Below are positions 25,300-34,060 of a stretch of DNA of 39,617 nt, piece by piece. This DNA comes from Vicinamibacterales bacterium. GTDB taxonomy: Bacteria; Acidobacteriota; Vicinamibacteria; Vicinamibacterales; JAMQPK01. The translations under genes were made by a program, and so were the position numbers. Where the stretch lies: the NCBI GenBank assembly GCA_023717525.1, contig JAMQPK010000005.1, forward strand, positions 1-39,617. Direction: 5' to 3'. The first letter of the stretch is position 1; each line of letters begins with the position of its first letter. The notes under the pieces are model-generated. The model was not told where the DNA came from and made no database searches. It saw nothing but the letters and a program-made list of their open reading frames with translations.

Positions 25300-26811
25300 T
25301 CACGCGGTAAGCGTTCGCGTCAGCTCCCGGATATCCTTCAGTTTTTCGACAGACTCGATCTGCCCAATCGCCTGCTGAATACGGGCGGCCGATAGCAACG
25401 GCGACGCACAATCGACAAACCGCGCGTGCAGTTCGGCCTGCGTAAACGGCCACGCCGGCGATCCGCGGTAGCGCTCGTCGGACGACTGGACGAAGGTACG
25501 ACCGTCGACGAGGTCAACTTCCACGATGCTTCTAATCTTGTCGAAGCCCATCGCTTCAATTTTCGCGTCGAAGATCGACGTGACCTTCGTCATCATCTGC
25601 TGAATCGGCTCGCTTTCGACGAACTCGTCCGTAAATTCCTGGATGCCCGCCTTCCGGCGCAATGCGATGACGCCGAGCAGGAACGGCACGCAGAACTTCG
25701 CCTCGAGCTCGGTTTTCGCCGTCTTGTAGCGAAGCGGCTCGAGGATGTTGGTACCGGCACGCAGGCGGATGGCCTTGATCTGTCCGGGCTTGATATCGTG
25801 ATCGGTGACGACTTTGAGCATCGCGTCCATGCTCGGGTGACTCAGGCTGCCGCACGGGTAAGGCTTCACCGAGACACCTGGATCGACGATCGAGTGTGGC
25901 TTCCCAAGAGCCCCGACCAGCCGATGGAGATCGGCGCCGCCTCCCATCACCTGGAAATACCCCCACTGCCCGTCGAGGCCGTCATCGCCGGCCGTGAAGC
26001 CGTTGGACGCCAGCGTCGCGGCGACCACCCCGCTTTCCGCAGCGCGTCCGGCATGCAACGGCTTGGTCATCGATCCGAAATTCACGCGAAGGCCCGCAGC
26101 CAGGCTCGCGGCGATGCCAATGGCATGCGATGTACGTCCGGCGTCGAGGTTCAGGAGTCGAGCCGTCGCGGCAGCGCCGGCAAATGTCCCTGCCGTACCG
26201 GTGCTGTGAAAACCACGCTTGTAATGATCGGGATCGATCGCTTCGGCGACCTTGCACTCGACCTCGAAGCCTGTCAGAAAGGCCTCGAGAAAGGCAGCAC
26301 CGCTCGCCTGGTGCTGTTCGGCGATCGCCAGCGTCGAGGCCAGTGCCGGCACGGTGGGATGCGTCAGCAACCCATACGTTCGATCGGGCGTGGTCGACAA
26401 CTGCGTGTCGTCGAAATCCATTGCGTGGCCGGATGCCCCGTTGGCGAGCGCCGCTTGCGGCGCCGGCGCCATCATGCGCTCTGGCCCCAGAATCGACGCC
26501 CCCGCCTTGTCGGTGAGCGCCCGGACATGCTGCCGGACAATCGCGCTCCCCTTCACAGTCGAGCCTGCGAGGATCATGGCAACGCCGTCGATCAGACATC
26601 GCTTGCCCTGGGTCACGACGTCTGCGGGAAACTGTTCGAGCCTGGCAGCGATGACAAAATCGACGACAGCACGCGTCGACCCTTTAACGGCCTCGCCGGA
26701 CACTTTCTTAGAGCCTGAGGATGCCGGCGTCTGCGCACCTTCTGCCGCGCCGCTCGCCAGCGCCCCGGCTGCGCCGGCCGCCGCTGCTCGAAGAAATTCT
26801 TTACGGTTCAT
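25300..26811 (-). CDS. Tat-signal MmgE/PrpD family protein
   Basis: A 503-residue protein of the family that includes 2-methylcitrate dehydratase, cis-aconitate decarboxylase and iminodisuccinate epimerase. An N-terminal MNRKEFLRAAAAGAAGALA segment is a Tat-like signal with an Arg-Lys pair rather than Arg-Arg, followed by a low-complexity linker to about residue 45. The family core is recognisable from TRAVVDFVIAARLEQFP, MILAGSTVKG, NGASGHAMDFDDTQ (helical active-site region), GFEVECKVAEAIDP and KPYPCGSLSHPSMDA. The substrate is not deducible. ATG 26811 follows GGAGGGTGAG. It overlaps the stop of the octahaem gene as ATGA, so translation is coupled. Export makes this copy distinct from the cytoplasmic methylcitrate-cycle enzyme. 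Confidence 0.82.
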   Translation of the reverse strand: MNRKEFLRAAAAGAAGALASGAAEGAQTPASSGSKKVSGEAVKGSTRAVVDFVIAARLEQFPADVVTQGKRCLIDGVAMILAGSTVKGSAIVRQHVRALTDKAGASILGPERMMAPAPQAALANGASGHAMDFDDTQLSTTPDRTYGLLTHPTVPALASTLAIAEQHQASGAAFLEAFLTGFEVECKVAEAIDPDHYKRGFHSTGTAGTFAGAAATARLLNLDAGRTSHAIGIAASLAAGLRVNFGSMTKPLHAGRAAESGVVAATLASNGFTAGDDGLDGQWGYFQVMGGGADLHRLVGALGKPHSIVDPGVSVKPYPCGSLSHPSMDAMLKVVTDHDIKPGQIKAIRLRAGTNILEPLRYKTAKTELEAKFCVPFLLGVIALRRKAGIQEFTDEFVESEPIQQMMTKVTSIFDAKIEAMGFDKIRSIVEVDLVDGRTFVQSSDERYRGSPAWPFTQAELHARFVDCASPLLSAARIQQAIGQIESVEKLKDIRELTRTLTA

Positions 26812-28832
26812 CTCACCCTCCGAATCCAGGCAGTGTCGCGATCTCGATGGCACGACAGGCACGCGTTGGGGCTGTCACCGGGTCCAAAGCGCGCGGTCAT
26901 CTCCGCATCGGGAATGTCGTCTATCTCATGCGATCGTGCGGGGAACAACAGCGCATCCATGATACGCGGCATGTGACACGAGACGCACAGGCTGGCTTCG
27001 GTCCCGGCCGCATGCCTCGTGTGACGCTCCGGGCGATCGCGAAGCTCGGTGTGACACTGGACACACATCTCATTGGCATCCGACCGGAACTTCAGCGACG
27101 TCAGGTTCTCTTTTGCGTCCCGCGGATGCGGATTATGGCACGAGACGCACGTCGCCCCACCCTTACGAAAACATTGCGACCGGGCAAACGACTCGCTGAT
27201 GAACGTGGTCGCACGGTACCGGCCGTCCCGATAGAAGGCGCTTCGAGCGAAATTCGACGGAAGATGCGAGACATACGTGCGATAGAACGGCCCGGCGCCA
27301 TCCGAATAGTTCACCGCACCGCCTGACAGAGCCTCGTGCACGGCCGACTGCGCATGACACTGCGCGCAAATCGCCGTCGACTCTTCCGCCGTCAGCCGCG
27401 CGAAACGAATCGGCGTCGCCGCACCTTTGATCGATCGCGCGTGATCCAGTGACGGGCCGTGGCACATCTCGCAGTTGATACCTCCTTCACGGAACTCCGC
27501 CGATTCGGCTGATAGGTCGTGAAGCGCCAGCTGGCTCGTATGACACGACGCGCACGTGCTCTGGTAGACGGCGTTCTCGGGAACCTCGTGGAACCGCGAG
27601 ATGTCCGCGCGCGCCGAGCCCGGACCATCAACGATCTTCCAGTAATTCAGCCACGTCTCCTGCAGGCGGCTGTACTGAATGGGAAACACGAGCAGCCGTT
27701 TATCCGAAAGCTGGGTCGCGTAGGCCTGCTGCCATTTGGAGCCGATGATGTAATCGACGGGATAGCGAATCCAGCGAGCGCTCTCCCCCTGCCTGATCTC
27801 GATGAAGTGGCGGCCCTTGTCGGTCACAGCGCGCGCCTGGTCGCTGACCGTCTGCCGCCCGGAGAAATCTCCGCTGACGTCCTCCGGGCGATATGGGCGA
27901 AGCATCTTCGACATGCCCGTCGATCGCCAGGACTCGTATTCGGCGGCATGACATTCCCGGCAGGCTGCCGACCCGGCGTACTGGCTCTGCGCGGATGGTA
28001 CCGGCACGACCGGCGGCGGCCCCGGTGGATTCCAGACCAGGGAGGCTGCATACGATTGAAAGCTGATGCCGGACGACTGGGCGTGCCGTGTGTAGAGCAC
28101 GCGGAGCGACCGCGCGGCCGGCTCGGCAAATGGTCCGGCGGACCGCGCCGTTTGAGCCAGCGCCGGCGCTGCCCCCGCGTCATCGTTCAGTTCCATCCTG
28201 GCAAGACCGAGCACGTAGAGCGATTGCGGGTCGTCTGGCCTCAGTCGCAACGAGTCCAGCAGAAATCGTTCGGCCTCCGCGTATTTTCCTCGTGTCGCCG
28301 CCACCCGCCCGAGCACGAAATAGGCCGTCGCTCGGAGGTCATTGCGCGCTGCCGGCCACTGCTGCGGTGTAAGCGGAGCTGGTGTCGCCGCCCTTGCGGC
28401 ATACGACAGCGCGTCCCTGGCACTCGTCTCCGCCAGATCGAGCTGCTGCTGGCGGGCGGCCACCTCTGCGGTCATGACCAGAAGAAAAGGGTTCTCTGGC
28501 ATGAGCCGCAACGAACGCTTCGCCCAGTCGAGGCCGGCCGTGTCGTCGCCAAGCGCCACGCATGCACGAGCGATGAGTTCGTACGCTTCCCTCAGCAGGA
28601 TCGACCGCGGATAGCGCTCGACGAATCGGACGCCAAGGTCTCGTTGGTTCTGTGGCATCTGGGCATTCCACACGTCGCGGAACGCGGCTCTCTCCGTGAG
28701 ATCCTCGATCTCATCGAAGATCGTCAGAGCCGTCTTTGGGGCGCGGCTCGTCAGCGTGCCGTCGATTCCCTGAGCGAAAGCAAGGCTCGCAGCCAGCAGG
28801 AGCAACGATGGAGCGTGGGCTAGTCGGAACAT
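26808..28832 (-). CDS. Exported TPR-octahaem cytochrome c
   Basis: A 674-residue protein with a Sec signal (PSLLLLAASLAFAQ). Residues 70-250 are tetratricopeptide-like helical repeats (YELIARACVALGDDTAGLDWAKRSLRL; EAERFLLDSLRLRPDDPQSLYVLGLARM). Residues 295-674 carry eight CxxCH haem motifs: CRECH, CASCH, CEMCH, CAQCH, CVSCH, CVQCH, CVSCH, CLSCH, with His-rich axial-ligand segments between. It resembles the cytochrome c-554/octahaem group and would carry electrons in the periplasm; whether it is a reductase or a relay is unclear. TPR-haem proteins of this design recur in Acidobacteriota. Its start lies thirteen bases inside the methyltransferase-like gene, and its stop overlaps the PrpD start. 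Confidence 0.88.
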   Translation of the reverse strand: MFRLAHAPSLLLLAASLAFAQGIDGTLTSRAPKTALTIFDEIEDLTERAAFRDVWNAQMPQNQRDLGVRFVERYPRSILLREAYELIARACVALGDDTAGLDWAKRSLRLMPENPFLLVMTAEVAARQQQLDLAETSARDALSYAARAATPAPLTPQQWPAARNDLRATAYFVLGRVAATRGKYAEAERFLLDSLRLRPDDPQSLYVLGLARMELNDDAGAAPALAQTARSAGPFAEPAARSLRVLYTRHAQSSGISFQSYAASLVWNPPGPPPVVPVPSAQSQYAGSAACRECHAAEYESWRSTGMSKMLRPYRPEDVSGDFSGRQTVSDQARAVTDKGRHFIEIRQGESARWIRYPVDYIIGSKWQQAYATQLSDKRLLVFPIQYSRLQETWLNYWKIVDGPGSARADISRFHEVPENAVYQSTCASCHTSQLALHDLSAESAEFREGGINCEMCHGPSLDHARSIKGAATPIRFARLTAEESTAICAQCHAQSAVHEALSGGAVNYSDGAGPFYRTYVSHLPSNFARSAFYRDGRYRATTFISESFARSQCFRKGGATCVSCHNPHPRDAKENLTSLKFRSDANEMCVQCHTELRDRPERHTRHAAGTEASLCVSCHMPRIMDALLFPARSHEIDDIPDAEMTARFGPGDSPNACLSCHRDRDTAWIRRVR

Positions 28833-30268
28833 TCGTACCAGACGATGGTGTCGCGGTTGTCCTTGCGTTCCGAATAGGCGACGCTTGTCTCGCCGATGAA
28901 GCGAAGACGCGAACCCGGCAGTTCGACGAGTGCGTTATTCGAGAGCAGCAGGCCGCCTGGGCGCATCATCGACTGGAGGTTGGCCATTGCCAGCGCCCGC
29001 TCGAACTCATTGTAGTAGACGAAGACGTTTGTCGCGATGACGAGGTCGAACTTCTCGTCTTGCGCCAGTTCGAGTCGCTGCAGGACGACATTGAGATCGA
29101 GCGGCTCGATCGTGGCCGCGAATTCCGGGCGCACGCGCACGGCGCGGAGCTTTACCGCGCCTGCAGTCGCTGGAGCGGCGAGGGGTTTCTCGGGACGACC
29201 GATCGTGTCGCCAAACCCACTCCAGTAGGCGACAAAGGGCGCACGCCAGACTTCGCTCGCGTCGAGCGGCAGCTGCAACACGTATGGCTGCCCTTTTGCC
29301 GACCGTGCGCCGATCTCTCGAAGGTGCGCATTCACCCTTGGGCTCACATCGAACGTGGTGAGACGCAGGCGACTTCGGTCGGCCAATCGCAGGCGCAGCA
29401 GCGAATCGATCACGGCAAATGGCTGCAGCGTCTGGAGGGGGTAAAACTCATACCCTTCCTGCTTGTCGACGAAATCGAGACCGGCGCCCACGACAGCCAC
29501 GCGGTGCATCGACACAGGCAACCGGCCTGCCGCGCGCAGCGATTTAAGCGCCTCTTCGATGGCAAAGTTCGGCGCCAGCGATGTGTCGGAGGCAAGGCCG
29601 CGCGCCCGGTACAAACCCGAGCGCGTGGCGAACGCTGCTCCCGGAGTCTCGGAACGTTCCGCGTCGGCGATAAGGCCGTGCAAGGTGTCGACCTCCTTCA
29701 ACACGCGCGCGAGCGCCCGGAGCAAGTACGCCCTGGCCTGCCGCTGGCCCTCAACGGTCTCGAGTGGGAACCCCCTGGCGACCAATGCACTTCGCGCAAA
29801 CAGGAATCGCTCGCGGCCATTGGGCTGGGCTGCCGCGCGGATGAAGTCGTCGAGCCTCGCCTCTGTCACGGCGTCGAGTCTTGATCCCGCGACGGCGGAG
29901 TCTGCCGAGCTGCCGATGATGGTTTCAATCTGTCGGGCCGTCAGGCGGGGCTGCGTGGTGAAGGAGGTGCCGAACAGCAACAAGTTCACGAGCGAGTCTT
30001 CATCGCCTTGCGCGAGCCTCGCGCGAATCCGTGCGTCGGCCTGCCTGGTCCATTCGGGCCAGAACGCAGAGAGTGCGGTCGCATCTTTCCTGCGCAACTC
30101 GTCGGGGATTAGATTCGCAAGGTGCTGCAGGGCAGGACGCGCGTCTTCGAACGGGATAAACGCCGCTTGCGGCCGTCGACTCTGGGCCGCGATGTGCGCG
30201 CAGCACGCGGCCGCCGCCAGCCAACAACTCAGCGCGCGCAGGCGGTTGCCGCTGGAGTGTTCCACCAA
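28820..30268 (-). CDS. Exported methyltransferase-like protein
   Basis: A protein of 482 residues. The N-terminal stretch RLRALSCWLAAAACCAHIAAQS reads as a signal peptide, with Cys residues that could make it a lipoprotein. The first 220 residues are helical and unrecognised. The second half has a Rossmann/methyltransferase pattern: HRVAVVGAGLDFVDKQEG in place of motif I, acidic FDVSPRVN, and FDLVIATNVFVYYNEFERALAMANLQSMMRPGGLLLSNNAL, as in CheR-like enzymes. SAM is not expected outside the cytoplasm, so the protein may be catalytically idle, or may be kept inside despite the signal-like segment. The start is TTG 30268 or GTG one codon later. Its end overlaps the octahaem gene by thirteen bases, so it is the first gene of a three-gene unit. 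Confidence 0.6.
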   Translation of the reverse strand: MVEHSSGNRLRALSCWLAAAACCAHIAAQSRRPQAAFIPFEDARPALQHLANLIPDELRRKDATALSAFWPEWTRQADARIRARLAQGDEDSLVNLLLFGTSFTTQPRLTARQIETIIGSSADSAVAGSRLDAVTEARLDDFIRAAAQPNGRERFLFARSALVARGFPLETVEGQRQARAYLLRALARVLKEVDTLHGLIADAERSETPGAAFATRSGLYRARGLASDTSLAPNFAIEEALKSLRAAGRLPVSMHRVAVVGAGLDFVDKQEGYEFYPLQTLQPFAVIDSLLRLRLADRSRLRLTTFDVSPRVNAHLREIGARSAKGQPYVLQLPLDASEVWRAPFVAYWSGFGDTIGRPEKPLAAPATAGAVKLRAVRVRPEFAATIEPLDLNVVLQRLELAQDEKFDLVIATNVFVYYNEFERALAMANLQSMMRPGGLLLSNNALVELPGSRLRFIGETSVAYSERKDNRDTIVWYECSD

Positions 30269-30290
30269 GCCCGTGGCCTTGCTCTGAGCC

Positions 30291-33200
30291 TCAGAACGTC
30301 AGCTTCGCAATCAACACCAGGAACCTTTGCTCGGTGTTGGCATTCGCCGTCACCCGCCCGAAATCGGTCGATGTCGGATTGATTGTCGGATTGGCAAAAT
30401 GCTGCCGGTTCAGTGAATTCTGCGCGTCCAGCCTGATTTGAAACATCGTCCGGCCTTGCAGCGGAAATGTGCGCGAGATAGTGCTGTTCAGCAGCATCGT
30501 CTGATCCCGGCGCACGCCGTCTACGCGCAGCGGGAACAACCGCGTCTGGAAGTCTGCGGGTACGCGCGTCGAATTTCGCTCGAACCCCGCATTCACATTG
30601 AACCACTGATCGAGCGCCGGGTCGTCCAACGGAATGTCTTCGAGGTTGCCGTAGAAGAAAAGGTTCTGAGCCGAGAAATCGACCAGCGGACCAGGCTGCC
30701 ACTCGAAAGTCTGGCCGGTCTGCCATCCGCCAAAGATCTTCCCGAGCATACCGCCGTCGTTCAAGAACGCACGCCCCCTGCCGAATGGCAGTTCCCAGAC
30801 CGTTCCGGCCGTCACGCGATGGGGCCTTGCATTATTGCTGGACACCCACTGCGTCGGCCGCTGTTCGTACTCGTTGATCACCGTCGTCCATTCCTCCGCG
30901 AGAAGACCGACGTATCCGAGGCTGAAGCTCAACCCCTGCGAGAAACGGCGTTGAAACGTCAGTTCGACCGAATGCGTCCGGACCTCGCCGAGCGGCTGTG
31001 CGGCCGCTGTGAGAGTCGCCATGAACGGAGAAGGCCGAAGCAGCCGGTTCTTTGCCACGGTTGGGCTCGCGAAGAGCGATTGCGCCGCGAGCCGTCCATA
31101 AAGTTCCGGGTTGCTTGCGCGCAGTCCTTCGAAGTTCGCGATATAGAACGGATTTGCGACATTCGCGTTCATGTTCGTGGCCAGCGCCGTGTTTCTCGTC
31201 GCGGTTGAATTCCAGTACTGTTCCGGCAGCACGTCCTGCCGTACGTTCACGTCCACGTGGTCGGCGAAGGAACCGACGTAGGCCGCCTCGAACGTCATAT
31301 TCCGGCCGAGCTCGTGCTGGGCTCCAAGCCGCCATCGCTGCATCCGCGCATGCTCACGATTGAGGTTTCCGTACGTGAGCGTGTTTCCGTCGACGAAGTC
31401 GCCTCCAAGAGAATTGCCGACCGGGGCCACGAAGCGGGTGCCATCCGCCCGCAGGGGAAATGGGTCGACGAGCGGCGAAATTCCGGCCTTCGGATTGCCG
31501 GAGATCCACGTCTGGCCGAAATCGTTGCTGGAGTTCACCGACGTCACGGTGCTGTATCCCAACTGGTTCGGAACGATCGCCGTGGCATTGAGCGTGTCGT
31601 AGTAGATGCCGTAGCCGCCTCGCACGACCAGGCGGTCGTTCACCTGATAGGCCGCCGAAGCGCGCGGCAGCCACATCGCCTGATTCTTCCATGCTCGACG
31701 GCTTTGACCACCGACCCCCGCGTACACACCCGCTCCATCGAGATTGTCGCGGAATGCGCTGACCGACAGTTCCGGAATGGGGCTCCTCGCGTACGCAGCC
31801 ACCGCTTCGTCTTTGATCGCCGGGGTCAGTGCAGGGTCGAAACCCACCAGCATCCGGTCGGCCGTCTCCCGCATCCCCTGCTCGAATTCGAATCTGAGGC
31901 CGACATTGAGCGTCAGTTTCTGCGTCAGCCGCCACGCATCCTGCGCGAACACCGAGTAGTACGGCGACGACGTCGCGTAGTCGGTCGGCGTATTGATGGT
32001 GGACACCGTCGGCAGTCCGAGCATGAACGACGCCCAGCTCAGCCCGAGACTCCCTGCTGTGTAGAGCGCAGTATCCGAGTAGCGGCGGGTGTAGGTGTTA
32101 TCGAATGTATATGAGCTCTGACTGGCGCCCGGATTGAATCCGCTTCTTGAATGCCGGCGAACGTCGGTGCCCGCGCGCATCGTGTGCTCGCCGCGGATCT
32201 TGGTCATGTTCAGCGTGAACTGGAGATTCAGCGTGTCGTACCCCTCGGCGGCGTTCTTGCCAAATGCCTGATATCCCGCGAGGTTGATGATCGGCAGCGC
32301 GCACGACCCGCCACGCTCGCTGGCAAGCCGCGCCTCATTCGAGGCCTCGCACTTCTGGTCGAGGTACGTGGGCAGCCCCACGTCGGACGGCTTGAAGGTC
32401 GCGAGCGTATTCCGATCGCCTCCCTCGAAGAACGTGTTCGCGCTAGCCTGCGCATCGACAACGGTTGTGGCGCTCCTAATCCACGTCCAGTTCACCGTAC
32501 CGGCATTCGTTGTCCGCCTCATGTCTTCGTTATGGAGTCCAGGGGCGCTCTGATACGTCCAGTCGTTCAGCCCCTCAGTGAAATTACTGCCGCTCCATCG
32601 ACCGAAGAACCGATGCGCGTTCGACAGGTTGAAATCGACACGGACGCCGTAGATCTGGCTGTCGATCGGATCGGTGTACGTGTTCGCCTGATAGTTGTTG
32701 GTCGGCTGTCTCGTCGAATCGGTGGGGTTGTTGTTGGGCGTCGGCAACCACTTGGAGTACGCCGCGTAGAGCGGGTTGATGATGCGATTCTGCGGGATGA
32801 TGTTCCCGGGGAAGGGATCGCGAATGAAGAAACCAGGACGGGCTGGATCGGGACGCGTCGTATTCGGATCGTAGATCTGAAATTGAACGGGATCGACCGC
32901 CAGCAGATTCGAAAAGTCGCCACGAAGGTTTTCGGCCGTGGGAATGGTGTGCTGCGATACCGCAGGGCGATCGTCGTGATTCCACGAGTAGTTGGCGAAA
33001 ACGAAGAGCTTGTTCTTTATCAGCGGCCCGCCGAATGTGTTTGCCAGGTTGTTCGATTTTCCAAGCGGGTTGATCGGCTGCGCCGACAGACGCTGGACGG
33101 TCGCCACGTCGCCACGCGCCTGCGCCTGCGCGATGTTGTCGTAGTAGTTCTTCTTCGTGAAGTACTTCGCGGCATTCCACTGGTTGTTCCAGTATTGGTA

Positions 33201-33965
33201 ATTCATCGATCCGTGCATCTGGTTCGTGCCGCTGCGCGTCATCATCGAGATGCCGAGGCCCGTCGAGTGCCCGAACGATGCATCGAAGTTGGCGGTTTCG
33301 ATCCGCACTTCCTGAATCATGTCGGAGTTCGGCGAGGACGCGAGACGGCGGTCGCTGCCGTTGTTGGTCGCACCGTCGATCGTCCATTCGTTTCCGCCCA
33401 CGCCGCCTGGCGAGGACGTGTCCGACGAGGTTCTGTTCACGAAGCCTTGTGCCACGTACGGTACGTCGGCCGAGGAGTTCACGCCGGGGACAAACCTGGT
33501 CAGCAGCACAGGCATATTCGAAAACATCGGAAGGCTTTCCACGCTCCTGCGATCGAGATTCAGTCCTGTCGAGACGACGCTGGTGTCGAGCATGGTCGCC
33601 TCACCAGTCACGACCACGGTTTCGCTGATCGCGCCTATGGACAGCGACATCTTCACGTCGACCTGCTGCCCGACCGAGAGGATGATGCCGCTGCGCACGG
33701 CTGTCTTGAAACCCTGCAGTTCGGCCGTGACGCGATAGTTTCCCGGCAGGAGCAGCGACGCCTCGTAATATCCGCTCACGTTGCTCGTGAGCACGTTCGA
33801 CACGTTGGTGTCGACGTTCACAACCGTGATCGTCGCGCCAGGTACTACCGTGCCCTGGTCGTCGAGGACGGTGCCGGAAATCGTGCCGCGCGTCTCCTGA
33901 GCGGACGCGGGAATGACACCTGCAAGCATCGAGAGAAGCAGAAGGTAGATGGCGCGCGAGAACAT
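30291..33965 (-). CDS. Oar-type TonB-dependent outer-membrane receptor
   Basis: A protein of 1,224 residues. A Sec signal (IYLLLLSMLAGVIPASAQE) leads to a carboxypeptidase-regulatory-like beta sandwich (RGTISGTVLDDQGTVVPGATITVVN ... GNYRVTAELQGFKTAVRSG), then a plug (VVVTGEATMLDTS ... GGVGGNEWTIDGATNNGSDRR) and a large beta barrel ending in KLTF, the aromatic outer-membrane signature. Oar-like receptors import large ligands or display surface proteins, and are greatly expanded in Acidobacteriota. ATG 33965 follows AAGGAGG by four bases, a strong site. It lies 95 bases downstream of the Gly-rich beta-propeller gene, separated by a perfect 11-bp hairpin. No TonB-box-like peptide could be assigned with confidence. 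Confidence 0.93.
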   Translation of the reverse strand: MFSRAIYLLLLSMLAGVIPASAQETRGTISGTVLDDQGTVVPGATITVVNVDTNVSNVLTSNVSGYYEASLLLPGNYRVTAELQGFKTAVRSGIILSVGQQVDVKMSLSIGAISETVVVTGEATMLDTSVVSTGLNLDRRSVESLPMFSNMPVLLTRFVPGVNSSADVPYVAQGFVNRTSSDTSSPGGVGGNEWTIDGATNNGSDRRLASSPNSDMIQEVRIETANFDASFGHSTGLGISMMTRSGTNQMHGSMNYQYWNNQWNAAKYFTKKNYYDNIAQAQARGDVATVQRLSAQPINPLGKSNNLANTFGGPLIKNKLFVFANYSWNHDDRPAVSQHTIPTAENLRGDFSNLLAVDPVQFQIYDPNTTRPDPARPGFFIRDPFPGNIIPQNRIINPLYAAYSKWLPTPNNNPTDSTRQPTNNYQANTYTDPIDSQIYGVRVDFNLSNAHRFFGRWSGSNFTEGLNDWTYQSAPGLHNEDMRRTTNAGTVNWTWIRSATTVVDAQASANTFFEGGDRNTLATFKPSDVGLPTYLDQKCEASNEARLASERGGSCALPIINLAGYQAFGKNAAEGYDTLNLQFTLNMTKIRGEHTMRAGTDVRRHSRSGFNPGASQSSYTFDNTYTRRYSDTALYTAGSLGLSWASFMLGLPTVSTINTPTDYATSSPYYSVFAQDAWRLTQKLTLNVGLRFEFEQGMRETADRMLVGFDPALTPAIKDEAVAAYARSPIPELSVSAFRDNLDGAGVYAGVGGQSRRAWKNQAMWLPRASAAYQVNDRLVVRGGYGIYYDTLNATAIVPNQLGYSTVTSVNSSNDFGQTWISGNPKAGISPLVDPFPLRADGTRFVAPVGNSLGGDFVDGNTLTYGNLNREHARMQRWRLGAQHELGRNMTFEAAYVGSFADHVDVNVRQDVLPEQYWNSTATRNTALATNMNANVANPFYIANFEGLRASNPELYGRLAAQSLFASPTVAKNRLLRPSPFMATLTAAAQPLGEVRTHSVELTFQRRFSQGLSFSLGYVGLLAEEWTTVINEYEQRPTQWVSSNNARPHRVTAGTVWELPFGRGRAFLNDGGMLGKIFGGWQTGQTFEWQPGPLVDFSAQNLFFYGNLEDIPLDDPALDQWFNVNAGFERNSTRVPADFQTRLFPLRVDGVRRDQTMLLNSTISRTFPLQGRTMFQIRLDAQNSLNRQHFANPTINPTSTDFGRVTANANTEQRFLVLIAKLTF

Positions 33966-34005
33966 GCGTCCTCCTTGGAGGAGAGTGCGGGCTTCGTGCC
34001 TCCGG

Positions 34006-34039
34006 CTCCGGACTCCAGCCAGAGGCCAGGAGTCCGGAG
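34006..34039. repeat. Perfect inverted repeat between propeller and receptor genes
   Basis: CTCCGGACTCC (34006-34016) and GGAGTCCGGAG (34029-34039) form a perfect 11-bp stem with a 12-base loop. No T-run follows on the minus strand, so this is not a standard terminator. Bases 34019-34048 on the minus strand resemble the left boundary repeat of the four-helix-bundle gene, with 14 of 15 bases matching at 34048-34034. Confidence 0.7.
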
Positions 34040-34060
34040 TCTGAAGCCGATGAGGGCGAA

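Noticed and set aside
25426-28823. Two long plus-strand frames opposite the PrpD and octahaem genes
   Set aside because: The minus strand carries eight CxxCH motifs and PrpD blocks; the plus frames are shadows.
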